Position numbers and translations under genes: made by a program | The notes under the pieces: model-generated | What the model was told of the DNA's origin: nothing | Databases searched by the model: none | Seen by the model: only the letters and a program-made list of their open reading frames with translations | Assembly (NCBI GenBank): GCA_020636835.1 | Contig: JACJXC010000006.1 | Span: 124,001-188,000, forward strand | Direction: 5' to 3' | DNA length: 64,000 nt | Source: Bacteroidales bacterium | GTDB taxonomy: Bacteria; Bacteroidota; Bacteroidia; Bacteroidales; Tenuifilaceae | In this document: positions 26,567 to 35,254 of the stretch, piece after piece | Position numbering within the stretch: the stretch's first letter is position 1 | Layout of the letters: every line of letters starts with the position of its first letter

Positions 26567-27121
26567 CTACTTTTTTTGCCCCTCCTTGGGTGGGTCAATT
26601 CCGTATGCGATTCCCTCGTAGTAGTGTGTTGGAATTTCTTTGTACCCTCCTCTAACTTCGCTTTTGGTGATAAGCACGTACATCGCACCCTTGGCGGCCG
26701 CTCTGCGCTGTAGCCTGATGCGTGCATTTTTCTCTGCAGCCTTGGCTGTTTTGCTTGTTTTTCCCGATTTTGCTTTTATTTGCCCGTAAGCGTATAAGCC
26801 ATCTACGTCGGCAGGGTTTTCTGTTATTATTACCGATTGAAAACTAGTGGCATCGAGTTCCTGATAGGCCATGCTGTTGAATGCTTCAATCCGACCATTG
26901 CTATAAAGAATTTTGTGTATCTGTTTGCGGGTAATTTCTTCCACTTTTTGTGTATCTCCTTTTACATATGATATTTTGGACGATCCTACGTTTTGAACCT
27001 TCCCTATAATCCGCTTGCTACTTACAAGTATTATGGTGTCCAAACTGGAACCATTGGTTTGGGCTAGGCCTATGGCCGTTCCGAAAGCGATTGTTAGTAT
27101 GATTAAAAGTATTCTTTTCAT
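26567..27121 (-). CDS. Secreted protein of unknown function
   Basis: 184 residues with a signal peptide (ending GTAIGLAQ). It has two parts: a small beta-rich domain (DTIILVSSKRIIGKVQNVG, KQIHKILYSNGRIEAF) and, after a Lys/Ala-rich segment, a second domain (RLQRRAAAKGAMYVLITKSE, then a Tyr-rich end). It resembles the many small Bacteroidota envelope proteins that sense nothing known. There is no operon partner. Confidence 0.7.
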   Translation of the reverse strand: MKRILLIILTIAFGTAIGLAQTNGSSLDTIILVSSKRIIGKVQNVGSSKISYVKGDTQKVEEITRKQIHKILYSNGRIEAFNSMAYQELDATSFQSVIITENPADVDGLYAYGQIKAKSGKTSKTAKAAEKNARIRLQRRAAAKGAMYVLITKSEVRGGYKEIPTHYYEGIAYGIDPPKEGQKK

Positions 27122-27368
27122 CCGTGTATTCCTTTGTTTGGTGTTTGTTGAGCCTATATTAGTTGATTTTACCCTTACGTAAATATAAACGCTTTTTTAT
27201 CGTTTTTTCAGGGTGTATTTTGTTTGTCTGATTATGTCTTGTTTTATGGATTTTGGTTAAAGTTAGTTTTGCTATTGAATTCGTTACAAAGTTAGTGCCA
27301 TTTTCCGAGAAAAGGAAATGTCTCCTTTGGGAGGCATCTGTATCAAGATTTTGCGGTTGGCTTTGTGG

Positions 27369-27704
27369 TTAATTCCCCCTGCATACAAAAAAGAACGAAA
27401 CCGATATTAATAGCATTTGCCTGAAGGTCGATTCCGAAATTAAGTCGGGAGTTGGTATTACAAAACGGTAAAGCAGTATTAGCCCTATGAGTATTGCCGA
27501 AACAACGGTTATTGATTGTCCCGAGGTGAAACCGCCTACCACGAGGAGTACCGAAAGGATGAGCAGCGCCAGCGATAGGTAAAAGTTAAGGCTCTCGAAG
27601 TTTATAGGGTTTACGCCTTTGATGTTCCCAATGAAAATATAGGCGGCAAAGAAGATGCGTATAAGCCAGGTGGCGAATGGTAATGCAGATTTAAATGGTT
27701 TCAT
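27369..27704 (-). CDS. Small four-helix integral membrane protein
   Basis: 111 residues with four hydrophobic segments (IRIFFAAYIFIGNIKG, FYLSLALLILSVLLVVGG, TVVSAILIGLILLYRF, MLLISVSFFFVCRG). The N-terminus is weakly DoxX/MauE-like. It is divergent from plsC and shares its promoter region. The function is unknown. The 247 bases to its left hold nothing recognised. Confidence 0.65.
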   Translation of the reverse strand: MKPFKSALPFATWLIRIFFAAYIFIGNIKGVNPINFESLNFYLSLALLILSVLLVVGGFTSGQSITVVSAILIGLILLYRFVIPTPDLISESTFRQMLLISVSFFFVCRGN

Positions 27705-27729
27705 TTGTTGTTATTTTTCAAGTTAAACG

Positions 27730-27737
27730 TAATTTTG
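27730..27737 (+). promoter_or_regulatory. plsC promoter, -7 box
   Basis: TAATTTTG matches TAnnTTTG, about 36 bases before the ATG at 27774. It lies inside the longer open frame from 27705, which supports the later start. Confidence 0.45.
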
Positions 27738-27773
27738 CGACAATTATTTCAGAAATCAAAGTTATTAAACACA

Positions 27774-28535
27774 ATGGAAAAACTCAAATATTTTGCACAA
27801 CTTTTAGGATCAGTAGTGGTTTGGATTTTTGTTGCCATTACAGCTTTTCTGCTTTTCTGGGTCGACTTTCTCGTTTGGCTGTTAACCTTTTGGTGGGATA
27901 AGCGGTTGTGGTTGCTTCATCGGTACTCCATTTTATGGGCTATGTCGTATATCTGGATTAACCCGTTCTGGAGAATCCGGTTCGAAGGGAAGGATAATCT
28001 CGATAGAAGGAAGACGTACGTTATTGTATCGAACCATCAGAGTTCGTTCGATATTGCTCTTTTGTATAGGATTAACACCCATTTCAAGTGGGTGTCGAAG
28101 CGCGAATTGGTGAAGGTGCCAGTTATAGGTTGGAACCTACTCCTTAATAAACATATTCTTATTGATAGGCAAAATGCGTTTAGTAGTAAAAAACTTTTGC
28201 TCGAGGGTTGTAAGAATTTGGGTATGCGGAACTCTGTGTTAGTATTTCCCGAGGGAACCAGAACCCCCGATGGCCGTGTAAGGCGCTTTAAGGAGGGAGC
28301 TTTTTTGTTGGCTCAGCAGGCAAAAGTGCCTATATTACCATTAGTTATTGAGGGGTCGAAGGATGTTTTGCCTAAACCGGGGATTATTAGTCTGAAGCAA
28401 ACTTTCACAATCAGGGTTTTGCCCGAGATCCCCTACGATAGTTTTAAGGATATGAGTGCTGCCGATTTAACTAAACGCATTAATACATTGATTACCGATA
28501 CCCACATGGCGATGGCGCCCAAATGGTATCGCTAG
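27774..28535 (+). CDS. plsC: 1-acyl-sn-glycerol-3-phosphate acyltransferase
   Basis: Makes phosphatidic acid from lysophosphatidic acid at the inner membrane. About 253 residues: a hydrophobic N-terminus, then the acyltransferase motifs VSNHQSSFDIALL (HX4D form), HILIDRQ, FPEGTRTPDGRVRRFKEGAF and PILPLVIEGSKDV. The start is set by the upstream promoter box. Confidence 0.92.
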   Translation: MEKLKYFAQLLGSVVVWIFVAITAFLLFWVDFLVWLLTFWWDKRLWLLHRYSILWAMSYIWINPFWRIRFEGKDNLDRRKTYVIVSNHQSSFDIALLYRINTHFKWVSKRELVKVPVIGWNLLLNKHILIDRQNAFSSKKLLLEGCKNLGMRNSVLVFPEGTRTPDGRVRRFKEGAFLLAQQAKVPILPLVIEGSKDVLPKPGIISLKQTFTIRVLPEIPYDSFKDMSAADLTKRINTLITDTHMAMAPKWYR

Positions 28536-28599
28536 ATGGTGCGATATGCTCTAATTATGCTGGTTGATCGTACTTTTTATGAAAAAAAGTGATTAATTC

Positions 28600-28630
28600 T
28601 TTGCCAATTGATTATTCTTTTATACTTTTG
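28600..28630 (+). promoter_or_regulatory. rplU-rpmA promoter (-33 and -7)
   Basis: TTTG (28600-28603) and TACTTTTG (28623-28630), separated by 19 bases: a textbook Bacteroidota housekeeping promoter. Transcription would begin about 30 bases before the rplU ATG. Confidence 0.7.
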
Positions 28631-28668
28631 CAAGCCAAAATAAGTCAAACATTTCATATTAAGATACG

Positions 28669-28980
28669 ATGTACGCTATTGTTGATATTGCAGGACAGCA
28701 GATGAAGGTTGAAAAAGACCAAAAACTTTTTGTAAACCTTCTAGAAGGCGAGGTTGGAGCTGAAGTTAAGTTCGAAAAAGTTCTACTCGTTGATAACGAT
28801 GGTAAAGTAACCATTGGTAAACCTGAAGTTAAGAATGCTTCGGTAACTGCTAAAATTTTAAACAACGTTAAAGGTGATAAAGTTATCATCTTCAAGAAGA
28901 AAAGACGTAAAGGGTACAAGGTGAAAAATGGTCACCGTCAACAGTATACCCAAATTCAGATTTCTGAAATAGTTGCGTAA
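28669..28980 (+). CDS. rplU: 50S ribosomal protein L21
   Basis: 103 residues with the L21 pattern: MYAIVDIAGQQMKVEKDQK at the N-terminus, KVLLVDNDGKVTIGKP, KVIIFKKKRRKGYKVKNGHR and QYTQIQISEI at the end. It is followed 21 bases later by rpmA, the usual ribosomal operon. Confidence 0.98.
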   Translation: MYAIVDIAGQQMKVEKDQKLFVNLLEGEVGAEVKFEKVLLVDNDGKVTIGKPEVKNASVTAKILNNVKGDKVIIFKKKRRKGYKVKNGHRQQYTQIQISEIVA

Positions 28981-29001
28981 TAACTAAAATATTATCAAGT
29001 C

Positions 29002-29262
29002 ATGGCACACAAAAAAGGAGCCGGTAGTTCAAGAAACGGTAGAGAATCACATAGCAAACGCTTAGGCGTTAAGCTTTTTGGTGGTCAAACAGCTAAAGCT
29101 GGTAACATAATTGTACGTCAAAGAGGAACTGTACATAATCCTGGAATTAATGTAGGTATTGGTAAGGATCATACTTTATTTTCTCTTATTGATGGTGTTG
29201 TTACCTTCCGCAAAAAGGCCGATAACAAATCTTACGTATCAGTATTACCTTTTGAAGCATAG
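29002..29262 (+). CDS. rpmA: 50S ribosomal protein L27
   Basis: 86 residues: MAHKKGAGSSRNGRESHSKR, GVKLFGGQTAKAGNIIVRQR, HNPGINVGIGKDHTLFSLID. The mature N-terminus needs no cleavage, unlike Firmicutes L27. Co-transcribed with rplU and closed by the terminator at 29285-29320. Confidence 0.98.
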   Translation: MAHKKGAGSSRNGRESHSKRLGVKLFGGQTAKAGNIIVRQRGTVHNPGINVGIGKDHTLFSLIDGVVTFRKKADNKSYVSVLPFEA

Positions 29263-29284
29263 GGTAATCTCTTAAATTATATTG

Positions 29285-29320
29285 AAATCTCCTGTGCAAA
29301 TTGTACAGGAGATTTTTTTT
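29285..29320 (+). terminator. rplU-rpmA terminator
   Basis: A stem with arms AAATCTCCTGT (29285-29295) and ACAGGAGATTT (29305-29315), followed by T8. Confidence 0.9.
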
Positions 29321-29421
29321 ACCATTTCCCCTTAACTTTTATCTTTTCACGATTAACATTTCACTAATAAGTGTAATTTAGCTAGCGTTTTTAGTTTAAA
29401 ATCGATTTAATATTTCCGTAT

Positions 29422-30696
29422 ATGCTTACATTAAAAGTAATTCGCGACAACAAGGACGAGGTTATCAAACGTTTGGCCGTTAAGTATTTCGATGCCAAGG
29501 CTATAGTCGATAGCATAATTGCTTTGGACGATAAACGCAAGGCAATTCAACTTCAGCTTGATACCAATTTAGCAGAGCAGAATGCGCTTGCCAAGCAAAT
29601 TGGCAAATTATTTGCCGAGGGTAAGACTGTCGATGCAAACGAGGCAAAATCCAAAACTGCAGAGCTGAAAGAAACATCAAAATCATTGTCGCAGGAGTTA
29701 TCTGATGTTGAGCCCGAGTTGAAGAAACTTTTAATGCAAGTGCCGAATCTTCCGCATTCTTCTGTCCCCCAGGGTCGTAGCGCCGAGGATAATGTTACTG
29801 TTCGTACAGGTGGCTTGGTGCCCGAACTGTCAAAGGATTCTGTTCCTCACTGGGATTTGGCTAAAAAGTACGATATTATTGATTTTGAACTGGGTGTTAA
29901 GATTACCGGTGCTGGTTTTCCCGTTTATAAAGGGAAAGGTGCTAAGTTTCAGCGTGCGCTTATCAACTTTTTCCTCGATGAGAATACCGCCGCTGGTTAT
30001 CGCGAGGTTCAACCTCCTCACATGGTGAACGAGGATTCTGCCTACGGTACTGGTCAATTACCCGATAAGGATGGCCAGATGTACTACATGCAGGTTGATA
30101 ATTTTTATATGATTCCAACGGCTGAGGTACCTGTTACCAATATTTTCCGCGATGTAATTCTAAATGCATCGCAGTTACCAGTGAAGATGACTGCCTATAC
30201 ACCTTGCTTCCGTCGTGAGGCCGGATCGTATGGCAAGGATGTGCGTGGATTGAACCGTTTACACCAGTTCGATAAGGTGGAAATTGTGCAAGTTCAGCAT
30301 CCCGACCGCTCCTATGAGTCATTAGAAGAGATGGTTTCGCACGTTGAGGGAATTCTTAAGAAACTTGAATTGCCATATAGGATATTAAGACTTTGCGGTG
30401 GTGATATGAGCTTCACCTCATCCTTAACTTACGATTTTGAAGTTTACTCAGCTGCACAGCAACGCTGGCTTGAGGTTAGCTCCGTTTCGAACTTTGAATC
30501 ATACCAGGCAAACCGTATGATGCTTCGTTTTAAGGAGGATGGCGATAAAAAAACGCAAATTGCGCATACTTTAAATGGCAGTTCACTTGCTTTACCACGC
30601 ATAGTTGCAGCGTTACTGGAGAATAACCAAACCCCCAATGGAATTCGCGTGCCCAAGGTGCTTCAGCCATTCTGTGGGTTTGATATGATTGACTAA
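29422..30696 (+). CDS. serS: Seryl-tRNA synthetase
   Basis: Charges tRNA-Ser and tRNA-Sec. 424 residues: an N-terminal two-helix arm (about 25-105, rich in Lys, Glu and Gln), then the class II core with motif 2 FRREAGSYGKDVRGLNRLHQF, SSVSNFESYQANRM and motif 3 HTLNGSSLALPRIVAALLEN. Length and frame are normal. Confidence 0.97.
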   Translation: MLTLKVIRDNKDEVIKRLAVKYFDAKAIVDSIIALDDKRKAIQLQLDTNLAEQNALAKQIGKLFAEGKTVDANEAKSKTAELKETSKSLSQELSDVEPELKKLLMQVPNLPHSSVPQGRSAEDNVTVRTGGLVPELSKDSVPHWDLAKKYDIIDFELGVKITGAGFPVYKGKGAKFQRALINFFLDENTAAGYREVQPPHMVNEDSAYGTGQLPDKDGQMYYMQVDNFYMIPTAEVPVTNIFRDVILNASQLPVKMTAYTPCFRREAGSYGKDVRGLNRLHQFDKVEIVQVQHPDRSYESLEEMVSHVEGILKKLELPYRILRLCGGDMSFTSSLTYDFEVYSAAQQRWLEVSSVSNFESYQANRMMLRFKEDGDKKTQIAHTLNGSSLALPRIVAALLENNQTPNGIRVPKVLQPFCGFDMID

Positions 30697-30715
30697 GGCT
30701 TGTTTTATTATAATT

Positions 30716-30748
30716 AACCCTGACAGAGTTTTAAACTCTGTCAGGGTT
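30716..30748. terminator. Bidirectional terminator between serS and the VWA gene
   Basis: Arms AACCCTGACAGAGTTT (30716-30731) and AAACTCTGTCAGGGTT (30733-30748), a 16-bp near-perfect palindrome with a single-base centre, between two convergent genes. A-rich and T-rich flanks on both sides allow it to end both transcripts. Confidence 0.8.
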
Positions 30749-30771
30749 TACTATGTAGAAACTTTACTGTT

Positions 30772-32619
30772 TTACTTATAAAGCATTTCGCCCATCTCAA
30801 CCATCTTTATAAAATCGGCCTTGTAGCCATACTCATCCAAACCTGCAGAGGTTTTTGCTCGCTTTAAAACATCGACAAAAGTTGTATTGCCCTTGAATTC
30901 CGATTCGCGAAGTAGCATTCCAAACTCAGCCACTGCCGATGCAAACATTAGGTTATTGGTGCTTTCGGTTTTACCTGCTTCAACTTTTTCAACAATTAAG
31001 TTGCTGGTATCCTCGTTCGGTTTTTTATAGCGAACCTTTACAGTCATAAGGTTTTTGCTGTTTACTGTTGATTGTTTCTGATATTCCAATTGGTCAACAT
31101 TGGAGACTTCCTCGTTAGAATCGGCGGGGATTACTTCGTAAAGTGCGGTTACAGTGTGTCCGCAACCAATATCGCCAGCATCCTTTTTGTCGTTGTTAAA
31201 ATCCTCCTTGTTCAAGATTCTGTTTTCGTAGCCAATCAATCTGTAGGCTTTAACCTTGGTTGGGTTGAATTCAATCTGGATTTTTACATCCTTGGCAATG
31301 GTGTAAAGAGTTCCCCAAAGTTCTGTTCCAAATACTTTTTTTGCCTCTAAAATATTGTCGATATAAGCGTAATTACCATTTCCTGCGTTTGATATTTGTT
31401 CCATTTTGGAGTCCTTATAGTTGCCCATTCCAAAACCAAGGATTGATAGGAAAATACCATCGTTGCGTTTCTGCTCAATAAGTCGAACCATTTCAGCATC
31501 GCTGCTAGCTCCTACGTTGAAATCGCCATCCGATGCAAGAATCACCCTATTGTTCCCATTCTTAATGAAATTCTGCTTTGCAATTTTGTATGCTAGGTTA
31601 ATTCCTTCGCCACCTGCAGTTGAGCCACCAGCCTGTAGCATATCTAAAGCGGCAATAATTTTTTCCTTCTGATTTCCTGGTGTAGATTCCAACACAACGC
31701 CTGCAGCACCTGCATAAACCACAATTGCAACTCTATCCTGTGGTCGTAGATTTTCAACCAAGTATTTAAATGCTTGCTTAAGCAATGGCAACTTGTTTGC
31801 GGAACTCATTGAGCCAGAAACATCAATTAAAAAGGTAAGATTGTTTGCAGGAATCTCGTTTTCGTTGATATTTTCACCCTTTAAGCCTACTAAAAACAGT
31901 TGGTGCTTGGTGTTCCAAGGACATTTATCGGCTTCAATGGTAATTGAAAAAGGATGACCATTTTTAGGCTGAGGGTAATCGTAATCGAAGTAGTTGATTA
32001 ACTCCTCAATCCTTACAGCATCCTTAACAGGTTTTTGACTTTGAGTAAGAAATCGACGAACATTGGAGTAGGAGGCTCTGTCAACATCAACCGAAAATGT
32101 TGAAAGTGGGTTGTTTCTCACATCCTTAAAAATATTCTCGTTGATAACATCGTACGATTCGGTGTTGAAATTTTCTGTCGCATCGTAATCGTAAGCAATT
32201 CCTCCAGCAAACGAGACTGGGGCGGAGCATTCCGCAACTATCATCATTTTAGATAGTTTTGCGCTACGCTCTTCCTCTTTTACAATCTCTACCAGTTGAA
32301 TAGGATTTAGCGCGAAATTTACCCGTGTGGTTGAATTTGCGTTTACATCGATATTCTTTTTTACGCTAACCTCGTACCCGCTGACTAATGCCTTGATATC
32401 ATACTTTCCAACATCAACCGATAGGGCATAAGCGCCGTTGGCGCTGCTTACTTTTTCAGCAACAACTTTCCCATTCTGAAATACTTGGATTTTTGCACCA
32501 GGTATTGCTTTTGATGTGGAATTATCGGTTATTAACCCCGATATCATTCCAGTTTGTGCGCTAATTGTTATAAATGAACTGATTAGTAGCACTCCGATTG
32601 TTGAAATTAAATTTTTCAT
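30772..32619 (-). CDS. YfbK-type von Willebrand factor A protein with carboxypeptidase-like N-terminal domain
   Basis: 615 residues. A signal peptide is followed by a carboxypeptidase-regulatory-like beta domain (about 22-105: GMISGLITDNSTSKAIPGAK). Next comes the VWA N-terminal region (STFSVDVDRASYSNVRRFL, RIEELINYFDYDYP), then the VWA domain with the MIDAS motif FLIDVSGSMSSANKLPLL (about 265) and ASDGDFNVG. The YfbK C-terminal domain ends it (GLDEYGYKADFIKMVEMGE). It is exported and binds a divalent metal. It is divergent from an ECF sigma/anti-sigma pair, a common arrangement for this family. Confidence 0.9.
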   Translation of the reverse strand: MKNLISTIGVLLISSFITISAQTGMISGLITDNSTSKAIPGAKIQVFQNGKVVAEKVSSANGAYALSVDVGKYDIKALVSGYEVSVKKNIDVNANSTTRVNFALNPIQLVEIVKEEERSAKLSKMMIVAECSAPVSFAGGIAYDYDATENFNTESYDVINENIFKDVRNNPLSTFSVDVDRASYSNVRRFLTQSQKPVKDAVRIEELINYFDYDYPQPKNGHPFSITIEADKCPWNTKHQLFLVGLKGENINENEIPANNLTFLIDVSGSMSSANKLPLLKQAFKYLVENLRPQDRVAIVVYAGAAGVVLESTPGNQKEKIIAALDMLQAGGSTAGGEGINLAYKIAKQNFIKNGNNRVILASDGDFNVGASSDAEMVRLIEQKRNDGIFLSILGFGMGNYKDSKMEQISNAGNGNYAYIDNILEAKKVFGTELWGTLYTIAKDVKIQIEFNPTKVKAYRLIGYENRILNKEDFNNDKKDAGDIGCGHTVTALYEVIPADSNEEVSNVDQLEYQKQSTVNSKNLMTVKVRYKKPNEDTSNLIVEKVEAGKTESTNNLMFASAVAEFGMLLRESEFKGNTTFVDVLKRAKTSAGLDEYGYKADFIKMVEMGEMLYK

Positions 32620-32742
32620 TGTATTCTGAATTAAGTTAAACTTGTGATTGTTTATTTAGTGGATACAACGGGGAGGAGTTTTCCATAAAAAGGAGTGAAA
32701 AAAGTTGTGATATTTTTTAATCAATTGAATATTAATTAACTT

Positions 32743-32774
32743 GGAGTGTTGGAGTAATGGAGCAATGGAGTACT
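32743..32774. repeat. Tandem 8-bp GGAG repeat left of the S23 gene
   Basis: Four consecutive octamers: GGAGTGTT, GGAGTAAT, GGAGCAAT, GGAGTACT. A shorter inverted array of the same unit lies right of the S23 gene at 33219-33248. Confidence 0.6.
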
Positions 32775-32789
32775 TTAATATGTTAGTTT

Positions 32790-33203
32790 ATGGTTGAGAG
32801 AAAGAATATTAATAGAGGCTATAAGAAATTGAATGTTTGGAACGATTCAATTTTATTGTATAGTAAAACGTGTCAATTACTTAAGAATCAGCCGTTCGAA
32901 TTGAAAAGAATCTCATCGAATGCTATTGATGCTGCTCAAAGTATAAGTAGAAATATTGCAGAGGGTTATTGCCGGCGAAGTATAAAAGAGTATCTAAAAC
33001 ATCTATATATTGCATTAGGCTCTTCTGGGGAGTTACATTCTTGCCTTTATTCGATGTTTGTTGCAGAACAGATTACCGAAGTTGAGTTCAACGAAATCGA
33101 TATTTTGCATTTTCAAGTGGAGAATGAACTAATTCAACTGGTGAAATCGTTAGAAAGAAAAGAACAGGAGAACGATTGGCTCGATAGAATGCCAGATAAG
33201 TAG
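32790..33203 (+). CDS. S23 four-helix-bundle protein
   Basis: 137 residues of the S23/IVS family (four-helix bundle): YKKLNVWNDSILLYSKTCQL, SSNAIDAAQSISRNIAEGYC (the family signature), YLKHLYIALGSSGELHSCLY. Relatives occur in intervening sequences of 23S rRNA genes and as the Avd accessory protein of diversity-generating retroelements. No rRNA and no reverse transcriptase is nearby. It sits between the divergent VWA gene and the sigma factor and is flanked by inverted arrays of GGAG octamers, as if inserted as a cassette. The role is unknown. Confidence 0.88.
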   Translation: MVERKNINRGYKKLNVWNDSILLYSKTCQLLKNQPFELKRISSNAIDAAQSISRNIAEGYCRRSIKEYLKHLYIALGSSGELHSCLYSMFVAEQITEVEFNEIDILHFQVENELIQLVKSLERKEQENDWLDRMPDK

Positions 33204-33218
33204 TGAAGTATGTTTTGT

Positions 33219-33248
33219 CTATCCATCACTCCAATAATCCAGAACACT
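33219..33248. repeat. Inverted 8-bp GGAG repeat right of the S23 gene
   Basis: Read on the minus strand, the array is AGTGTTCT, GGATTATT, GGAGTGAT, GGATAGAC, a weaker inverted counterpart of the array at 32743-32774. It ends close to the sigma-factor start codon. Confidence 0.45.
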
Positions 33249-33255
33249 AATATCA

Positions 33256-33843
33256 TTGAACCAATCCAATAGCATATCAACATTAAGTGACACCGCCCTC
33301 ATCTCCCTCTACCAAAAAGACGGCGATAAGCAAATTGTTGGTGAACTGTATAAACGGTACACCCGCTTTGTGTTTTCAATTTGTATGAAGTACCTTAGGG
33401 ATGAAGAGAGTAGTAAGGACGCTGTGATGCAGATTTTTGAGAAACTATTTGTGGATTTACGTAAGCACGAGGTTTCGAACTTTAAATCGTGGTTGCATTC
33501 GGTTACTAGGAATCATTGCTTACATATATTAAGGGATTCGAAGTATCAGAATCAAAAGTTGAAGGATTTTTCAAATTCCGAGGAGGAGGTTATGGAAAAT
33601 CAGCAGTTTTTGTATCAAGATAGTGTGAATGTTTTGGAAGATAGAGTTGCTGATTTGGAACGCGAGCTGGGCAACCTATCGAAGGAGCAGCGGGTTTGCG
33701 TGGAGCTTTTTTACCTGAAGGATAAAAGTTATCAGGAGATTGCAGATGAAACAGGCTATTCGTTGAATCAGGTGAAAAGTTATATTCAGAATGGCAAACG
33801 AAACTTGACTAACAGTATGGTTGGAAATGAAAGGAAACAGTAA
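33256..33843 (+). CDS. ECF RNA polymerase sigma factor
   Basis: 195 residues with sigma-70 region 2 (ELYKRYTRFVFSICMKYLRD, about 27-46, then KDAVMQIFEKLFVDL) and region 4 (LSKEQRVCVELFYLKDKSYQEIADETGYSLNQVKSYIQNGKRNL). It overlaps the anti-sigma gene by 23 bases, so the two are translationally coupled. The only start in frame is a TTG at 33256. Upstream, the frame closes at 33235-33237, within the repeat right of the S23 gene, so the normal start may have been displaced by that insertion. Confidence 0.9.
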   Translation: MNQSNSISTLSDTALISLYQKDGDKQIVGELYKRYTRFVFSICMKYLRDEESSKDAVMQIFEKLFVDLRKHEVSNFKSWLHSVTRNHCLHILRDSKYQNQKLKDFSNSEEEVMENQQFLYQDSVNVLEDRVADLERELGNLSKEQRVCVELFYLKDKSYQEIADETGYSLNQVKSYIQNGKRNLTNSMVGNERKQ

Positions 33844-34966
33844 CATATTCGATATAAGTTCAGGATGTATTCGGCAGGATGTCCTACTTAAATACCTGAA
33901 AGGAGAACTTTCTGGTATGGAGAGAAATCTTGTTGAAAAGCATTTGCTGGAGTGCGAGATGTGCAGCGATGAACTTGAAGGTTTAACGAATCTTTCGGAA
34001 CCAGAGAGAATTGCTGAAATTGAGGCAGAATTGAATTCTAAGGTCGACCAGCGGACTTCTCCACGAATTTTTTGGCTTAACCCAAAGGTAGTCTACAGAG
34101 TAGCCGCTGTTGCGGTGCTTACCATTGGCGTGTCGACTCTGCTTTACTACTTTGTTCTGAAAACAGCTCCATCTACAATGATGTCGGAAAGTCAGATGCC
34201 AAGCACAACGGCTGAGATGAATGATAGTACAGCACCTCTTGAGGTGATTGCCATTCCTAAGGATGCCACGGAACGCTCGGAATCGCAAAAAAAAGAGAGT
34301 AAATCAGCTGAAAGGCCTGCGACTCCAACTATAGTTGCCGATAATATAAAGGTTGTAGAGGATATTTTTATTGATGAGGATTCGGAATCAGTTGTTTTGG
34401 CTGAAGCCGAAATGGAGGATGTCAAGGTGGTTCCCGATGTTACAAAATCCGATAGCGCATTTCTTGCCGCAAATGAAGTCGTAATTGCCGGTCAACAGGC
34501 CGATGCTTTAAGGGCTGCAAGTGTTCGTGCCAAAGAGGCGGAGTCGACAGTTGTTGCCAAGGATGCTAAGTTGTCGAGGAAATCTGCAATACCAACAAAG
34601 GGATTAACGCAACATCCAACAATTGTTGAGAGTGCTTTGGACGACTACAACCAGAAGAGTTATCAAAAAGCGTTGGATAAACTTAATGCGCTTTATGGTA
34701 AAAACGCTGCCAACGATACCGTGGCTTACTACAGGGCAATGTGTTTGTACAATTTAAAGACTTATGCTAAGGCAATAGATGCTTTCCAGGAATTAACTAA
34801 GAATGTGGATGGAGAGTTCTTTTACGATTCACAATGGTATTGCGCATTATCGCTGATTGAGGTTGGCAGGGTGAGCGATGCCGTTGGAGTGCTGAATACT
34901 TTGGTTAAAGACCAGTCGAAGTATAGGGGTGATGCCGAAATAAAGTTGAACGAAATTCAACCTTAA
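33821..34966 (+). CDS. Anti-sigma factor with zinc-finger and TPR-like domain
   Basis: 381 residues. An N-terminal zinc-binding anti-sigma domain (LLKYLKGELSGMERNLVEKHLLECEMCSDEL, about 20-50) is followed by one TM (VAAVAVLTIGVSTLLYYFVL, about 93-112). A long low-complexity periplasmic linker rich in Glu, Ser, Val and Asp comes next, then a TPR-like C-terminal domain (KALDKLNALYGKNAANDTVA, CLYNLKTYAKAIDAFQEL). It likely holds the upstream sigma factor at the membrane until a periplasmic signal arrives. The divergent VWA protein may be part of that circuit. Confidence 0.82.
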   Translation: MEMKGNSNIFDISSGCIRQDVLLKYLKGELSGMERNLVEKHLLECEMCSDELEGLTNLSEPERIAEIEAELNSKVDQRTSPRIFWLNPKVVYRVAAVAVLTIGVSTLLYYFVLKTAPSTMMSESQMPSTTAEMNDSTAPLEVIAIPKDATERSESQKKESKSAERPATPTIVADNIKVVEDIFIDEDSESVVLAEAEMEDVKVVPDVTKSDSAFLAANEVVIAGQQADALRAASVRAKEAESTVVAKDAKLSRKSAIPTKGLTQHPTIVESALDDYNQKSYQKALDKLNALYGKNAANDTVAYYRAMCLYNLKTYAKAIDAFQELTKNVDGEFFYDSQWYCALSLIEVGRVSDAVGVLNTLVKDQSKYRGDAEIKLNEIQP

Positions 34967-35195
34967 GTGAGGGTTTATTGTTACTTATTATTGTGGTTTT
35001 TGGAATAGTTATGGGTGTCGGATTTTTAAACCGCTTAATTTTGATGCTATGGCGGTTTGTTCAAGGTGTGTTGCGTTAAATAATATGCATTTATTATGGT
35101 TGAATATTGGGAATTTCAGACACATATAGGAAATATTATTTTATTTTTTTGTTGGATTTTGCTTGTGTTTCGATCATTTTTATCAAAAATTAATG

Positions 35196-35203
35196 TAGGT
35201 TTG
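35196..35203 (+). promoter_or_regulatory. WG-repeat gene promoter, -7 box
   Basis: TAGGTTTG matches TAnnTTTG, about 52 bases before the ATG at 35255 and just before a weaker TTG start at 35219. Confidence 0.4.
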
Positions 35204-35254
35204 TGATAAGGTTTCCTTTTGAACCAAAAGTTTTTACCAATTTTTTCGATTCTA

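Noticed and set aside
32790..33203. S23 gene as part of a diversity-generating retroelement (Avd)
   Set aside because: No reverse transcriptase, template repeat or variable repeat was seen in the surrounding region.
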